Assembly (NCBI RefSeq): GCF_029892425.1
Contig: NZ_JARXWB010000024.1
Span: forward strand, 1-64,000
Direction of reading: 5' to 3'
Length of the DNA: 64,000 nucleotides
Origin: Bradyrhizobium sp. BR13661
GTDB lineage: Bacteria; Pseudomonadota; Alphaproteobacteria; Rhizobiales; Xanthobacteraceae
Shown here: positions 20,727 to 29,798 of the stretch, one piece after another
How positions within the stretch are numbered: position 1 is the first letter of the stretch
Layout of the letters: each line of letters starts with the position of its first letter
Position numbers and translations under genes: made by a program
The notes under the pieces: generated by a model
The model's database searches: none
What the model was told of the DNA's origin: nothing
Seen by the model: only the letters and a program-made list of their open reading frames with translations

Positions 20727-20756
20727 GAAAAACTGAAGGCGAGTTCGGTTCTCGCC
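20727..20756 (-). terminator. Rho-independent terminator after the 2-hydroxycarboxylate transporter
   Basis: On the minus strand GGCGAG - AACCGAA - CTCGCC forms a 6-bp stem with a 7-base loop, followed by TTCAGTTTTT. It begins two bases after the transporter stop and would end the upstream transcript before aconitase. Confidence 0.75.
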
Positions 20757-20757
20757 G

Positions 20758-22134
20758 TTAAGAGATGCGCGACAGGATGATCAGGACCAGGGTCACCGTG
20801 ATCGCGCCACCGATCCGCGTTGCGATCTGGGCGAACGGCATCAGCTGCATCCGGTTGGCGGCGGTCAGGATCGCGACGTCGCCGGTACCTCCCTGCCCGC
20901 TGTGACATGCGTTAATGATCGCCGCCTCGATCGGGTACATGTTGAGAAACCGGCCGACCACCGCGCCGGTCAACATCAACGTGAACACGGTGCTGAAGAT
21001 CGTGATCATGTTCGGCAGGTTGAATGCCGCGACGAGCTTGTCCCACGGCGTCATTGAGACGCCGATGGCAAACAGGAGCGGATAGGTGACCGCGGTGGAA
21101 AAGAACTTGTAGACCACGAGCCCGCCCCGCTGCAGATGCGGCGACACCGCGCTCGTGAGCTTCGCCAGTACCGCAAGGAACAGCATCGCCACCGGCGCCG
21201 GCAGGCCGAACAGGCGGTGGCACATCACGCCCAGGAGATACAGTGTGATGGCCGCCAGTCCCGCCGCCGCGACCGTGCTCCCGTCCATCGGACCGCCGGT
21301 TTCCGAAGCGACCTCTTCCTTGGCCGGATCCATGTCGTCGTGCTCGTCGGGCTGAAGGCGTCCCTCACCCGTCAGGTGCGGGTATCGCTTGCCGACGAAG
21401 TTCAGGATGCCGGACAGGATGATCGCAGTCAGGCTGCCGAGCATGATCGGCGGCAGGATCTGCGCGAATACGTCGCCCTGTGGTATATGCAGGATTTCCG
21501 AATACCCGATCGAAAGCGGGATCGCGCCTTCGCCGACACCGCCGGCCATGATCGGAAGCACGACGTAGAAGAAAGTGTGGTGGGCGCCGAGACCCAGCAT
21601 GGTCCCGACCAAGGTCCCGACCGCGCCGGCCGCGATCGAGCCGATGGCGAGCGGAATGAATATCTTGACGAAGCCCTGCACCAGAACCTTGCGATCCATT
21701 CCCAGGATGCTGCCGACGATGATACAGGCGATGAAGAGATAGAGGAAGTTGGTGTACTTGGTGAACTCGATGATCGATTTCTCGATCTGGGGCGGGATCA
21801 GCTTGTAATAGGTGAGCGCGGAGGGAATGAATGTCGCAAAGATGGCCCCGGCGCCGATGCTGCGCAGCACCGGAATGCGTTTTCCGACTTCGGCGCAGGT
21901 GAAGCCGCCGATCACCAGCACGGCGATCATCATCGAGACCTCGCCCTTGATGTCGCCGGTGTAGGTGAACCCGACCAGAAGCGCGAACAGGACCACGAAC
22001 ACCGGGATCGGAATAATCCCGATCCGTGTGTCCATGATCTTCCACCAGCCACGTGGCCACCAGGGTTCGGCGCCGCGGCCGGAAGCCGACGAAATATTCG
22101 TTAGTTCGGGTGCTGTCGGAACTACGTCACTCAT
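20758..22134 (-). CDS. 2-hydroxycarboxylate (citrate/malate) transporter, CCS family
   Basis: About 458 residues with 10-12 hydrophobic segments. The two signature loops of the CCS family are present: PIMAGGVGEGAIPLSIGYSE in the first half and CHSGQGGTGDVAILTAANRM in the second, i.e. the paired GGxG re-entrant loops known from CitS. Such carriers import citrate or malate with Na+ or H+. The start at 22134 is preceded by AGGAGG; the TTG two codons earlier is less likely. Its position between binding proteins and aconitase supports citrate as substrate. Confidence 0.88.
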   Translation of the reverse strand: MSDVVPTAPELTNISSASGRGAEPWWPRGWWKIMDTRIGIIPIPVFVVLFALLVGFTYTGDIKGEVSMMIAVLVIGGFTCAEVGKRIPVLRSIGAGAIFATFIPSALTYYKLIPPQIEKSIIEFTKYTNFLYLFIACIIVGSILGMDRKVLVQGFVKIFIPLAIGSIAAGAVGTLVGTMLGLGAHHTFFYVVLPIMAGGVGEGAIPLSIGYSEILHIPQGDVFAQILPPIMLGSLTAIILSGILNFVGKRYPHLTGEGRLQPDEHDDMDPAKEEVASETGGPMDGSTVAAAGLAAITLYLLGVMCHRLFGLPAPVAMLFLAVLAKLTSAVSPHLQRGGLVVYKFFSTAVTYPLLFAIGVSMTPWDKLVAAFNLPNMITIFSTVFTLMLTGAVVGRFLNMYPIEAAIINACHSGQGGTGDVAILTAANRMQLMPFAQIATRIGGAITVTLVLIILSRIS

Positions 22135-22210
22135 CTGCAATCCTCCTGCTGCCGCCTCGGTTCACGACACCTGGTCGCGACCGCCTTGCGGCGCCTTTGC
22201 CCGTATTCCG

Positions 22211-23308
22211 TCAGTCCTGCGTCATTCCGAGATCGACCACCGGCCGCCGGTCGTCATTCTCAAGGGTCGCATTGTTCGGATCGTCGAACAGCACGGTTGC
22301 CCGTTTCACGAACCGATCGTCGAATGTCTTCGCCAGATCGATCTTGGCCCCCTTCAACTCCGGATCGAACGTGGCCAGCATGTTCAGCGCACTGTTCATG
22401 CCCTGGGGCGTGATCACGCCGGTCTTCGAATAGATCAGCAAGTTCGACCGAAGAGATTTCACGTAGATGTCGCGGTCGCCGAGGAAGTAATCCGATGGCA
22501 TCGTGTCCACGACCTCATCGGTCGTTGCGGTCGCGATCCATTTCAGCGTTTTGTAGAACGCCGTCACCAGCGCCTGCATGGTGTTCGGATTGGCGGCGAT
22601 GAAAGCCTGCTTGCCGTACAGCACGGCGGCCGGGTTGGTGCCGCCGAAGATCTCGTAATTTACCCGCGGAAAGCGGGTATCGGTCACGATGCGAATGATG
22701 CCGTCCTGCTCGAGCCGAGTGATCACCGGATCGAAGTTCGCCACTGCATCGATGCTGCCGTTCTTCATTGCCTCGACCGCTGCCGCGCCGCCACCCACGC
22801 CGACCAGCGTCGCGTCCGCCGGCTGCAACCCGGCCTTTGCCATCAAGTACAAAACGAAGAAGTGCGACGAAGAACCGGGGGCCGTCACGCCGATCTTCAT
22901 GCCCTTGAGATCGGCGGCCGACTTGTAGGGCCGGTCCTTGCGGACCGCGAGCACGATACCCGGGAACCGGCCGAGCTCGATCAGCGCGCGGATATCCTGG
23001 CCTTTGGCCTGACTGTGCAGAACGTGTTCATAGGCGCCGGTTGCGAGATCGACCGAGCCGCCGCGCAGCGCCTCGAGCGTTTGCGACCCTCCTTCGAAGT
23101 CGACGATCGAGACGTTGAGCCCGTAATCCTTGAAGTAGCCGCGGCGCTCGGCCAGCGTGACGGGCAGATAGTAAAGGTGCGACTTGTTGGCCACGCCAAG
23201 CCGCAGTGACGGCTTTTCTAGCTGCTGGGCACGGCCCGCCCGCGGGAAGGCCGCGCACAGGGCCGCACTGGTGAGACCTGTCGCAAATGTGCGGCGATCG
23301 CAGTTCAC
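22211..23308 (-). CDS. Periplasmic ABC-type substrate-binding protein (NitT/TauT type)
   Basis: 365 residues. The N-terminus MNCDRRTFATGLTSAALCAA is a Tat-type signal (RR-x-F). The mature part resembles SsuA/TauA-like NMT1 proteins: YYLPVTLAERRGYFKDYGL, then VDLATGAYEHVLH and KGMKIGVTAPGSSSHFF. No ABC permease or ATPase gene is adjacent. It may feed a transporter encoded elsewhere or act as a sensor partner for the two-component system upstream. The ligand is unknown. Confidence 0.8.
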   Translation of the reverse strand: MNCDRRTFATGLTSAALCAAFPRAGRAQQLEKPSLRLGVANKSHLYYLPVTLAERRGYFKDYGLNVSIVDFEGGSQTLEALRGGSVDLATGAYEHVLHSQAKGQDIRALIELGRFPGIVLAVRKDRPYKSAADLKGMKIGVTAPGSSSHFFVLYLMAKAGLQPADATLVGVGGGAAAVEAMKNGSIDAVANFDPVITRLEQDGIIRIVTDTRFPRVNYEIFGGTNPAAVLYGKQAFIAANPNTMQALVTAFYKTLKWIATATTDEVVDTMPSDYFLGDRDIYVKSLRSNLLIYSKTGVITPQGMNSALNMLATFDPELKGAKIDLAKTFDDRFVKRATVLFDDPNNATLENDDRRPVVDLGMTQD

Positions 23309-23449
23309 GACGCGCTTCTGCCGTCTGCGTTGCCGGCTGCCGACGCGTCGACAGCCCGAGCCTGCTCAATTGCTTGCATGCCACCCTCCCAACTTTCTAC
23401 GAATGTTTTTCTTTTCTTGATATCTGCTACGCGGTACGCCGCTTGCGCG

Positions 23450-24529
23450 TCACCTGTCCTGAAGTGCGCGACGCCACTCCTTTAGAAAACTTGCCCGTTT
23501 CGACTGGTCGAGATAGGTCAGCAACTCTGGCCCGATATGGATCGGCTTTATTGCGTCACTGCGCTCCGCCGGTATGACGCCGCCCGCACCGATGCCGAGG
23601 CGGACGGAACCAATAGATCGCGCCAGGAGAAATTTCTGGCCGCGTTCCGAGAGCAGGTAATCGAGAAACAGTTTGGCGGATTCCGGATGCCGTGCGGTGA
23701 CTGGTATGAAAGCAATGCGCGACATCAAGGTGATGTAATCGGCAGGAAAGACCACACCGATCGACGTATCTTCCTTGGCCCGCTCGATCGCATAGGACCC
23801 GATCACATTGTAGGCGATCAGATGCTCGCCGGATGAGATGCGATCAAGCACCGTTCCGGTTGTTGAATAGAGCTTGATGCCGGCGCCGCCAAACGCGCGA
23901 ACCATCTCCCATGTCGTCTTGGTGATCCGGGAATCGCGTGTGATGAACAGGAACCCGGCGCCACTTTGCTCCGGATCGTAAGACGCGATCTTTCCTCTAT
24001 AGGCGTCCGGCTTTTTGCTTAGAAGACTTGTCAAATCCGAGCGGGTTTTGGGTACGTCGGACTCCGCAACGAGGTTCTTGTTGTAAACGATGACGATCGG
24101 TTCCGCGGTGATCGCGTAGGCTTCGTTCTTCCAGACCGCCCAGTCCGGGATATGGGTAATTTCTTTTGATACATAGGGCTGGGCGTAACCGTCGTTGACG
24201 AGCTTGATCTGCAAGTCCATCGCTGAACTCCAGATGACGTCGCCGGACCCCTCGCTGGAGGGCGGGGATTCTACAATGCGATTGTAGATGTCGTACGAAT
24301 TTGCCTTTGAATAGACGGTCTCAAGACGCGGATAAAGCGCACGAAAATCCGCCAGCAGGTCGGACACTTCAGACGCTTCGGTCGTCGAAACGATGTGGAG
24401 TTTGTCCCTGTTTTCGGCGATAGCCGCCAGCGGGCCCTTGGCTGGGGCAACATCCTGCATTTGCTGAGCGCCAGTCGGCGCAGCAAGCAAGATTCCAACG
24501 CACAAGACCATGGCGTTAGCAGCCTTCAT
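23450..24529 (-). CDS. Periplasmic iron(III)/tricarboxylate-type solute-binding protein
   Basis: 359 residues with a Sec signal peptide (MKAANAMVLCVGILLAAPTGAQQ). The mature part has the family 1/8 binding-protein layout: LHIVSTTEASEVSDLL, GDVIWSSAMDLQIKLVNDG, a hinge segment IVIVYNKNLV and PVTARHPESAKLFLDYLLS. Such proteins bind ferric ions or small anions. As with its neighbour, no permease or ATPase is present. It lies directly downstream of the kinase gene; in several alphaproteobacteria similar proteins act as accessory sensors for TctE-like kinases, so a sensing role for citrate is a reasonable inference. Confidence 0.75.
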   Translation of the reverse strand: MKAANAMVLCVGILLAAPTGAQQMQDVAPAKGPLAAIAENRDKLHIVSTTEASEVSDLLADFRALYPRLETVYSKANSYDIYNRIVESPPSSEGSGDVIWSSAMDLQIKLVNDGYAQPYVSKEITHIPDWAVWKNEAYAITAEPIVIVYNKNLVAESDVPKTRSDLTSLLSKKPDAYRGKIASYDPEQSGAGFLFITRDSRITKTTWEMVRAFGGAGIKLYSTTGTVLDRISSGEHLIAYNVIGSYAIERAKEDTSIGVVFPADYITLMSRIAFIPVTARHPESAKLFLDYLLSERGQKFLLARSIGSVRLGIGAGGVIPAERSDAIKPIHIGPELLTYLDQSKRASFLKEWRRALQDR

Positions 24530-24682
24530 CGTAACGCGTCCCCACCAATGAACCGCTTTGCGCGTTCTTGTTATTCGGGATCGTAGGCTACGAACCTGTC
24601 ACCCTCCTGTCGCGCTTCCCTTTTGTGACGGCAACCTGAGGCAATGTGGTGTCCGGCATCCAGTGTCTGGCGGCAATATATT

Positions 24683-26110
24683 TCAGTTTCTACTGCCACC
24701 TTCGTGGTCGCGCGTTGCAAGGGGAAAGCTCACGGAAACCCGAAGGCCTTGGCCTTCGGAGCCAGGCGAAAGCGCAATTTGAGCTCCGAGACGGTCCGAC
24801 AGCGCCTTCACAATGGCCAGTCCGAGGCCGCTGCCTTCAGGCCCGTTCGCCATGGGAATCCGATAAAAACGCTCGAAGACGCGGGCCAGATGGATCTCCG
24901 GAATCCCCGGACCGGTATCCTCAACTTCGATGCGTGCGGCGGTTGCGTCGACGACCGTGCGAACCAGGACCGTCCCGCCGGCGCGGTTATAGCGGATGGC
25001 ATTGTCGGTGAGATTTGCCAGTAACTCGCCAATCAGGAGGCTGTTCCCGGCGATCATCGCGCGTCCGTCAAATCGATCGAATTGTATATCGATATCCCGT
25101 GCGATGGCCTGTGGCGCACGCTCCGACAGGACGTTGAAGGCGATCTCATTGAGGTCGGCGTTTTCGACGACCGGTTGCGCAATGCTTTGTTCATCGGCCC
25201 GAGCCAGCGTAACCAGTTGCCTGAGAAGCCTTTCAAGGCGGTTGATCGCATTGTCCACTTCGTTAAGGGCGGATTGGCCCGCAGGGGTCTCCGATCCCAG
25301 GCGTCGCACCAGATCGAGATGCGTCCGCAATATCGCCAGGGGCGTTCGCATCTGGTGCGAGGCATCGGCGGTGAATCGGCGCACCAGTTCAATGGCCAGA
25401 TCCAGCCGTTGCAGCAGCGAGTTTACGGCAAGCGCCGGCGCCAGGGCTTCCTGCGGCACCCGGGATAGGTCGAGCGGACTGAGATTTGGACCACCGTGAA
25501 CACCGCGCGCATCGATTTCCCGCTTCAGTTCGCCAAGCGGCCGGAGGCCGCGATCGACCGCGTACCAGCCGAGGCAGGCAATGAGGCCGATCAATCCGGC
25601 TTCGAGCACCGCAAGGCCGATCAGCATTTCGCGTTCGACGGCGCGGCGCGCTTGTATGGTTTCGGCGACGGCAACGAGGACCAACCCTGGCCTGCCGTAA
25701 ACCTGCCGCGCCTGCGCCCCGATGCGAACCGGTTTGCCGCGGTAGGCGCCATCGCGATGACCGGTTTCTCCGGCCTTCAATCGATCGAACCCGGACAGCG
25801 GAAGGTCCTTGTACCCGGTGATCAGCTCACCAAGGTAAGTGACGCTGTAATAGATGCTGTCGTGCGACTGGCTCTCCAGCATGCCCAGCGCAACCTGCGG
25901 CAGGTCGACGGACAGTTCGCCGTCCTCCACGCCGACACGCTCGGCAATGGCGAGAACCGATCCATCGAGCAGGCGATCATGGGTGGTCTCGACCACCCGC
26001 TGGATCAGCATCATGCCGCCAATTCCAAGCACGACCGCAAGCACAATGGCGGGCGCCACCAGATTGGTAAGGAGGGTCCGCCGCAACGACGGCCGCCAGG
26101 TGGCGATCAC
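24683..26110 (-). CDS. Sensor histidine kinase, TctE-like
   Basis: A 475-residue inner-membrane kinase. It has a first membrane segment at about 16-37, a periplasmic 2CSK-type sensor of about 130 residues, a second membrane segment near 170-190, the H box FTADASHQMRTPLA with His252, and ATP-binding boxes NLTDNAIRYN, DTGPGIPEIH and GSGLGLAIVKAL. It starts with a GTG overlapping the regulator's stop (TAGTG), so the pair is coupled. TctE-type kinases respond to tricarboxylates; the linked aconitase and citrate-type transporter support this, but the signal has not been shown. Confidence 0.88.
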   Translation of the reverse strand: MIATWRPSLRRTLLTNLVAPAIVLAVVLGIGGMMLIQRVVETTHDRLLDGSVLAIAERVGVEDGELSVDLPQVALGMLESQSHDSIYYSVTYLGELITGYKDLPLSGFDRLKAGETGHRDGAYRGKPVRIGAQARQVYGRPGLVLVAVAETIQARRAVEREMLIGLAVLEAGLIGLIACLGWYAVDRGLRPLGELKREIDARGVHGGPNLSPLDLSRVPQEALAPALAVNSLLQRLDLAIELVRRFTADASHQMRTPLAILRTHLDLVRRLGSETPAGQSALNEVDNAINRLERLLRQLVTLARADEQSIAQPVVENADLNEIAFNVLSERAPQAIARDIDIQFDRFDGRAMIAGNSLLIGELLANLTDNAIRYNRAGGTVLVRTVVDATAARIEVEDTGPGIPEIHLARVFERFYRIPMANGPEGSGLGLAIVKALSDRLGAQIALSPGSEGQGLRVSVSFPLATRDHEGGSRN

Positions 26111-26772
26111 TATACCTCCAACAAATAGCCCAGGCCGCGAACGGTTCGGATACGCGGCCCGTCGGGACCGAGTTTTTGGCGAACGCGGCCAACATAGAGT
26201 TCGGCTGCATTCGGCGCTACCGCTTCGTCGAAGCCGAACACCTCCGCGATCAACCGGTCCTTGGACACCAGCTTGCCGGCGCGGGTCATCAGCACTTCGA
26301 GCACGGCAAATTCGCGCCGTCGCAATTCGAGAGGCCGGCCGCTCAGCGTGATCGTGCCGGCGGCACGGTCGAACGCCAGCGGGCCACAGACCAAGGTCGG
26401 ATTGGGCAACCCCTGCCCTCGCCGCACGAGCGCGCGGACGCGGGCATCGAATTCAGAGATATCAAAGGGTTTCGAGAGATAATCATCGGCGCCGAGATCG
26501 AGCCCGCTGACCTTGTCGTCGACCGTATAACGGGCGGTCAGAATCATGACCGGAACGGCTGATCCGGCTTGCCGTATCTTGTGCAGCACCTCGAAGCCCG
26601 ACACGTTCGGCAGGTTGATGTCCAGAATGATCAGGCTGTAAGGTTCGAGCAGCGCGGTCTGCGCCGCCGAAGCGCCGTCGGATTCAATATCGACCGCGAA
26701 CCCGGACAGCTTCAGCCGCTCGGCAAGGCCCCGCGCCATCGCGGCATCGTCCTCGACAATCAGAATTCTCAC
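26110..26772 (-). CDS. Response regulator, OmpR/TctD type
   Basis: 220 residues: a receiver domain with the acidic pair VEDD and phosphoacceptor Asp51 (LIILDINLPN), the switch residues in ILTARYTVDDK and the lysine in LSKPFD; then a winged-helix DNA-binding domain ending VRGLGYLLEV. It is the first gene of the minus-strand citrate block and overlaps the kinase. It probably controls the transporter and aconitase genes; no operator could be read. Confidence 0.92.
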   Translation of the reverse strand: MRILIVEDDAAMARGLAERLKLSGFAVDIESDGASAAQTALLEPYSLIILDINLPNVSGFEVLHKIRQAGSAVPVMILTARYTVDDKVSGLDLGADDYLSKPFDISEFDARVRALVRRGQGLPNPTLVCGPLAFDRAAGTITLSGRPLELRRREFAVLEVLMTRAGKLVSKDRLIAEVFGFDEAVAPNAAELYVGRVRQKLGPDGPRIRTVRGLGYLLEV

Positions 26773-26954
26773 CGAACAAGCCTTCGCGTTACGCCGCCAT
26801 GCGAGGTTGCATCACCCCCACGCTAGAAGAGCTTTATTGAAAGATCAAATCGGAGCAGCTCCGATATCATGAATGCTGAGGTAAAAGCGCTGACAAAAAT
26901 CGCTCGCCGCGACCTGTATTACTCGGGATCCCGCGAGGTCGACGAAGTATTGGC

Positions 26955-27617
26955 TCTGGACACCACGAGCGCAAAGACCTTTGATCTGCCCAAGGTACCC
27001 GACAGTCAGGAGCTCGATCCGCGCTTCGAGCAATTTCCAGTGGGTCTGGGAAATCGAACATCGGCACGAAATTTGGGGCAAGCCTGGCAAGATCGCGGTG
27101 ACCGGCGTTCTGTCGCGCGGACGCATGGGGCGCTTCGACGACGCCGTGGCGCTGGCACAGGCGATCGGCGGGCCTGCCGACACGGCCTCCGTCCGGCAGG
27201 TGTGCGGGCGTCAGCGTCAATCTCGAACAGGAGGTGACCCGCGATCTGGGTATCTTTGCGCGCGCGGGCGTCGCGGACGGCTCCGTCGAGTCATATGAGT
27301 TCACGGACATCGACACGACGGCGGCCGCCGGACTCTCGCTCTCGGGTGCATCGTGGAATAGACCAAACGACACTCTCGGTCTGGCAGGCGTCATCAACGC
27401 GGCGGTCCTATCTCGATGCCGGGAGGCTTGGCATACGGGTCGGCGACGGCTGGCTGCCCAACCCGGGTCCGGAGAAGATCCTAGACAGCTATTACAGCTT
27501 TCCGATATCGGTGTGGCGCGCGACCTTGAACTATCAGTTGATGACGAGCCTCGCCTACAATCGGGACCGCTGCCCGGTCTCGGTTTTCGGCGCCCGGCTG
27601 TGCGCGCAGTTTCGACG
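26955..27617 (+). pseudogene. Decayed OprB-type porin, C-terminal half
   Basis: Three reading frames in turn resemble the last 240 residues of the porin at 56422-58530: FDLPKVPDSQELDPRFEQF, then EIEHRHEIWGKPGKIAVTG, then LGIFARAGVADGSVESYEF, then GRLGIRVGDGWLPNPGPEK and YQLMTSLAYNRDR. At least three frameshifts separate them and the N-terminal barrel is missing. It is read opposite to the two-component genes. Confidence 0.85.
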
Positions 27618-27630
27618 ATGCGTCAGCCGC

Positions 27631-27849
27631 TCAATTGGCGGAGCCGCGGGATAAGCGCCCAGTTGCGCGTAGCCCGCAATCATCGCACCTGAACGACCAG
27701 CCACCCGGCTCCCTGTACCAGTCGCCGTCCCGTGCGCATGCCGGACAGGCCGCCGTCCCCCTGTCGGCACGCTCGGCGGCGAGCTTGGCTTCCACCGCCG
27801 CCTTGAGCTTGTTGGCACGTGCGATTCCTTCCTCTTCGCCTTCGTCCAC
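27631..27849 (-). CDS. Small zinc-ribbon protein
   Basis: 72 residues. A charged helix (residues 1-30) is followed by CPACARDGDWYREPGGW and CDDCGLRA, two CxxC knuckles that should bind one zinc. The GTG start overlaps the stop of the CDF gene upstream (TAGGTG), so it may be translated by coupling. The family is not recognised; linkage to a metal exporter suggests a zinc-related role, which is only inference. Confidence 0.5.
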   Translation of the reverse strand: MDEGEEEGIARANKLKAAVEAKLAAERADRGTAACPACARDGDWYREPGGWSFRCDDCGLRATGRLSRGSAN

Positions 27850-28902
27850 CTAGACCACGTTATCCGGAGCGAGCGAGCAGGCGTTGCCCTCGCTGATCTC
27901 GATTTGCAGGGTCGCGTGGCCGATCTTGTGGGACTTCCGCAACAGGTGAGCACATTCCATGAGGAATTCGTCGCCGGGATGCCCCGACGGGATCACCAAA
28001 TGGCAGGTCATCGCGGTTTCGGTCGTGCTGATCGGCCATACGTGAAGATCATGGATTTCGATTACACCTGGCCTGCCGAGAAGGAACGTCCGGACGGCGT
28101 CGAGGTCGATCTCGCTGGGCGCTGCGCTCAACGACATGCCCAACGAACTCCGCAGCAAACCCCATGTGCTCCATAGAATGACGGCGCAGATCACCAGGCT
28201 CATGGCAGGATCCAACCAAAGCCGCCCCGTCCAGAGGATGAGGGCCGCCGAGATCACGACGCCAGACGACACGGCGGCATCGCCCGCCATGTGCAGGAAC
28301 GCGCCTTGAATATTTATGTCGCCCTTGCGGCCCCTCGCAAACAGCAAGGCGGTCGCGCCGTTGACCAAGATGCCGATAGCCGCCACCACCATGACGGTGA
28401 CGCCGGCGACCGGTTCCGGATCCCGGAACCGCTGGATCGACTCCCACCCGATCGCGCCGGTGGCCACCAGCAAGAAGACCGCGTTCAGCAACGCCGCAAC
28501 GATCGATGAGCCGCGAAGTCCGTAGGTGAAGCGTCCGCTCGGCGCGCGCTTTGAGGCGATCGACGCCGCCCAGGCGACCAGCAGTCCGAAAACGTCACTC
28601 AGATTGTGTCCGGCGTCGGCCATCAGCGCGGTCGAGTTCCCAATATAACCGTAGACGGCCTCAGCAACGACGAGACCCGTGTTCAGCGTGATGCCGATCG
28701 CGAAGGCCTTGCCAAAGCTCGCCGGCGCATGGACGTGGCCAGCGCCACCATGGTCATGCCGGTGATCATGATCGTCGGCGGCATGCCGGTCCGGCACGCG
28801 GGCGTCCCCTCCTCCACCACCATGATCAGCATGATCATCATGCCGATGTGCATGATCATGGTCATGATCGTCTTGCCCGCCCCGTTTTTCTGCGTCAGAC
28901 AT
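27850..28902 (-). CDS. CDF-family metal exporter with histidine-rich N-terminus
   Basis: 350 residues. The first 60 contain many histidines (DDHDHDHAHRHDDHADHGG and RHDHGGAGHVH), probably a metal buffer. Six membrane helices follow, with the metal-site residues in LMADAGHNLSDVFG (helix 2) and HMAGDAAVSSG (helix 5), and a cytoplasmic C-terminal domain with IHDLHVWPIS. It exports Zn, Co, Ni or Cd from the cytoplasm. It overlaps the second CDF gene upstream by 8 bp. The metal cannot be decided from sequence. Confidence 0.9.
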   Translation of the reverse strand: MSDAEKRGGQDDHDHDHAHRHDDHADHGGGGGDARVPDRHAADDHDHRHDHGGAGHVHAPASFGKAFAIGITLNTGLVVAEAVYGYIGNSTALMADAGHNLSDVFGLLVAWAASIASKRAPSGRFTYGLRGSSIVAALLNAVFLLVATGAIGWESIQRFRDPEPVAGVTVMVVAAIGILVNGATALLFARGRKGDINIQGAFLHMAGDAAVSSGVVISAALILWTGRLWLDPAMSLVICAVILWSTWGLLRSSLGMSLSAAPSEIDLDAVRTFLLGRPGVIEIHDLHVWPISTTETAMTCHLVIPSGHPGDEFLMECAHLLRKSHKIGHATLQIEISEGNACSLAPDNVV

Positions 28903-29794
28903 GCAGCACGGCCTCCTCGGCTCTAGTGGCTTCGTCGTCGATTTGGACGGTGACGTGGTCGATGCCGAAATCGTCCTTCAGGACGCGGCGCGCCTGCCGC
29001 AGCGCCTCGCGTCCGGACGACAGGTCGGCGACGACGAGATGGCCGCTCATGGCGTCGAAGCCGGACGTGACGGTCCAGACATGCAGGTCGTGAACGGCGG
29101 TCACGCCGGGAATTTCGGCGAGCTTCTTCTCGAGCAAACTCATGTCGACGTTCGGCGGCGTACCCTCCATGAGAATGTGCGTGACCTGCTTCAGCAGCGT
29201 CCATGTCCTCGGCACGATGAACAGTCCGATGCCGGCACCGATGATCGGATCGGCGAGCGCCCAGCCTTTCCACATCATGAGTAGGGCAGCGACGATGACG
29301 CCGATCGAGCCGAGCATGTCGCTCAGCACCTCGAAATAGGCGCCCTTGACGTTGAGGCTTTCGGAAGATCCACCAGCCAGCAGCCGCATGCTGATCAGAT
29401 TGACGACGAGTCCGATCGCCGCGACGACAAGCATCGGCCCGCTCTGGATCTCGGGTGGCGCCTGGAACCGTTGGTACGCTTCGTAAAGGATGTAGACCGT
29501 CAGCAGCAGCAGCACGACCGCGTTGGTGAGCGCGGACAACACCTCCATCCGCAGATAGCCGTACGTCCGCTGCGGTGTCGCTTCGCGCTCCGCGAAACGG
29601 ATTGCGAGCAGCGCGAGCGCCAACCCGGCGACATCGGTCATCATGTGGGCCGCGTCCGCCAACAGAGCCAGGCTGCCTGTGATCAGACCGCCGATGACCT
29701 CCGCCACCATGTACGTCGCCGTCAGGCCGAGCGCCCACGCCAGCCTTCCCGCGTGCTGCGCGGCCGCGGTTCCGGCGGCACCTCCACCGTGCAT
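28895..29794 (-). CDS. czcD: CDF-family cation exporter, CzcD type
   Basis: 299 residues, six membrane helices. Metal ligands are seen in LLADAAHMMTDVAGL (helix 2) and YFEVLSDMLGSIGV (helix 5); the C-terminal dimerisation domain has VHDLHVWTVTSGFDAMSGH. It is a close relative of the exporter at 43557, far closer than to the neighbouring CDF protein. It follows the membrane protein gene at 29799 by 4 bp and overlaps the next CDF gene, so the three form an operon. Confidence 0.9.
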   Translation of the reverse strand: MHGGGAAGTAAAQHAGRLAWALGLTATYMVAEVIGGLITGSLALLADAAHMMTDVAGLALALLAIRFAEREATPQRTYGYLRMEVLSALTNAVVLLLLTVYILYEAYQRFQAPPEIQSGPMLVVAAIGLVVNLISMRLLAGGSSESLNVKGAYFEVLSDMLGSIGVIVAALLMMWKGWALADPIIGAGIGLFIVPRTWTLLKQVTHILMEGTPPNVDMSLLEKKLAEIPGVTAVHDLHVWTVTSGFDAMSGHLVVADLSSGREALRQARRVLKDDFGIDHVTVQIDDEATRAEEAVLHV

Positions 29795-29798
29795 ATCT

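Noticed and set aside
21136..22104. Open frame of 322 codons opposite the 2-hydroxycarboxylate transporter
   Set aside because: Very high Arg/Asp/His content typical of the complement of a membrane protein gene; not a real gene.
28683..28926. Met/Ile-rich frames around 28.7-28.9 kb as small membrane proteins
   Set aside because: They are other-frame readings of the histidine-rich N-terminus (CAT/ATG repeats) of the CDF exporter.
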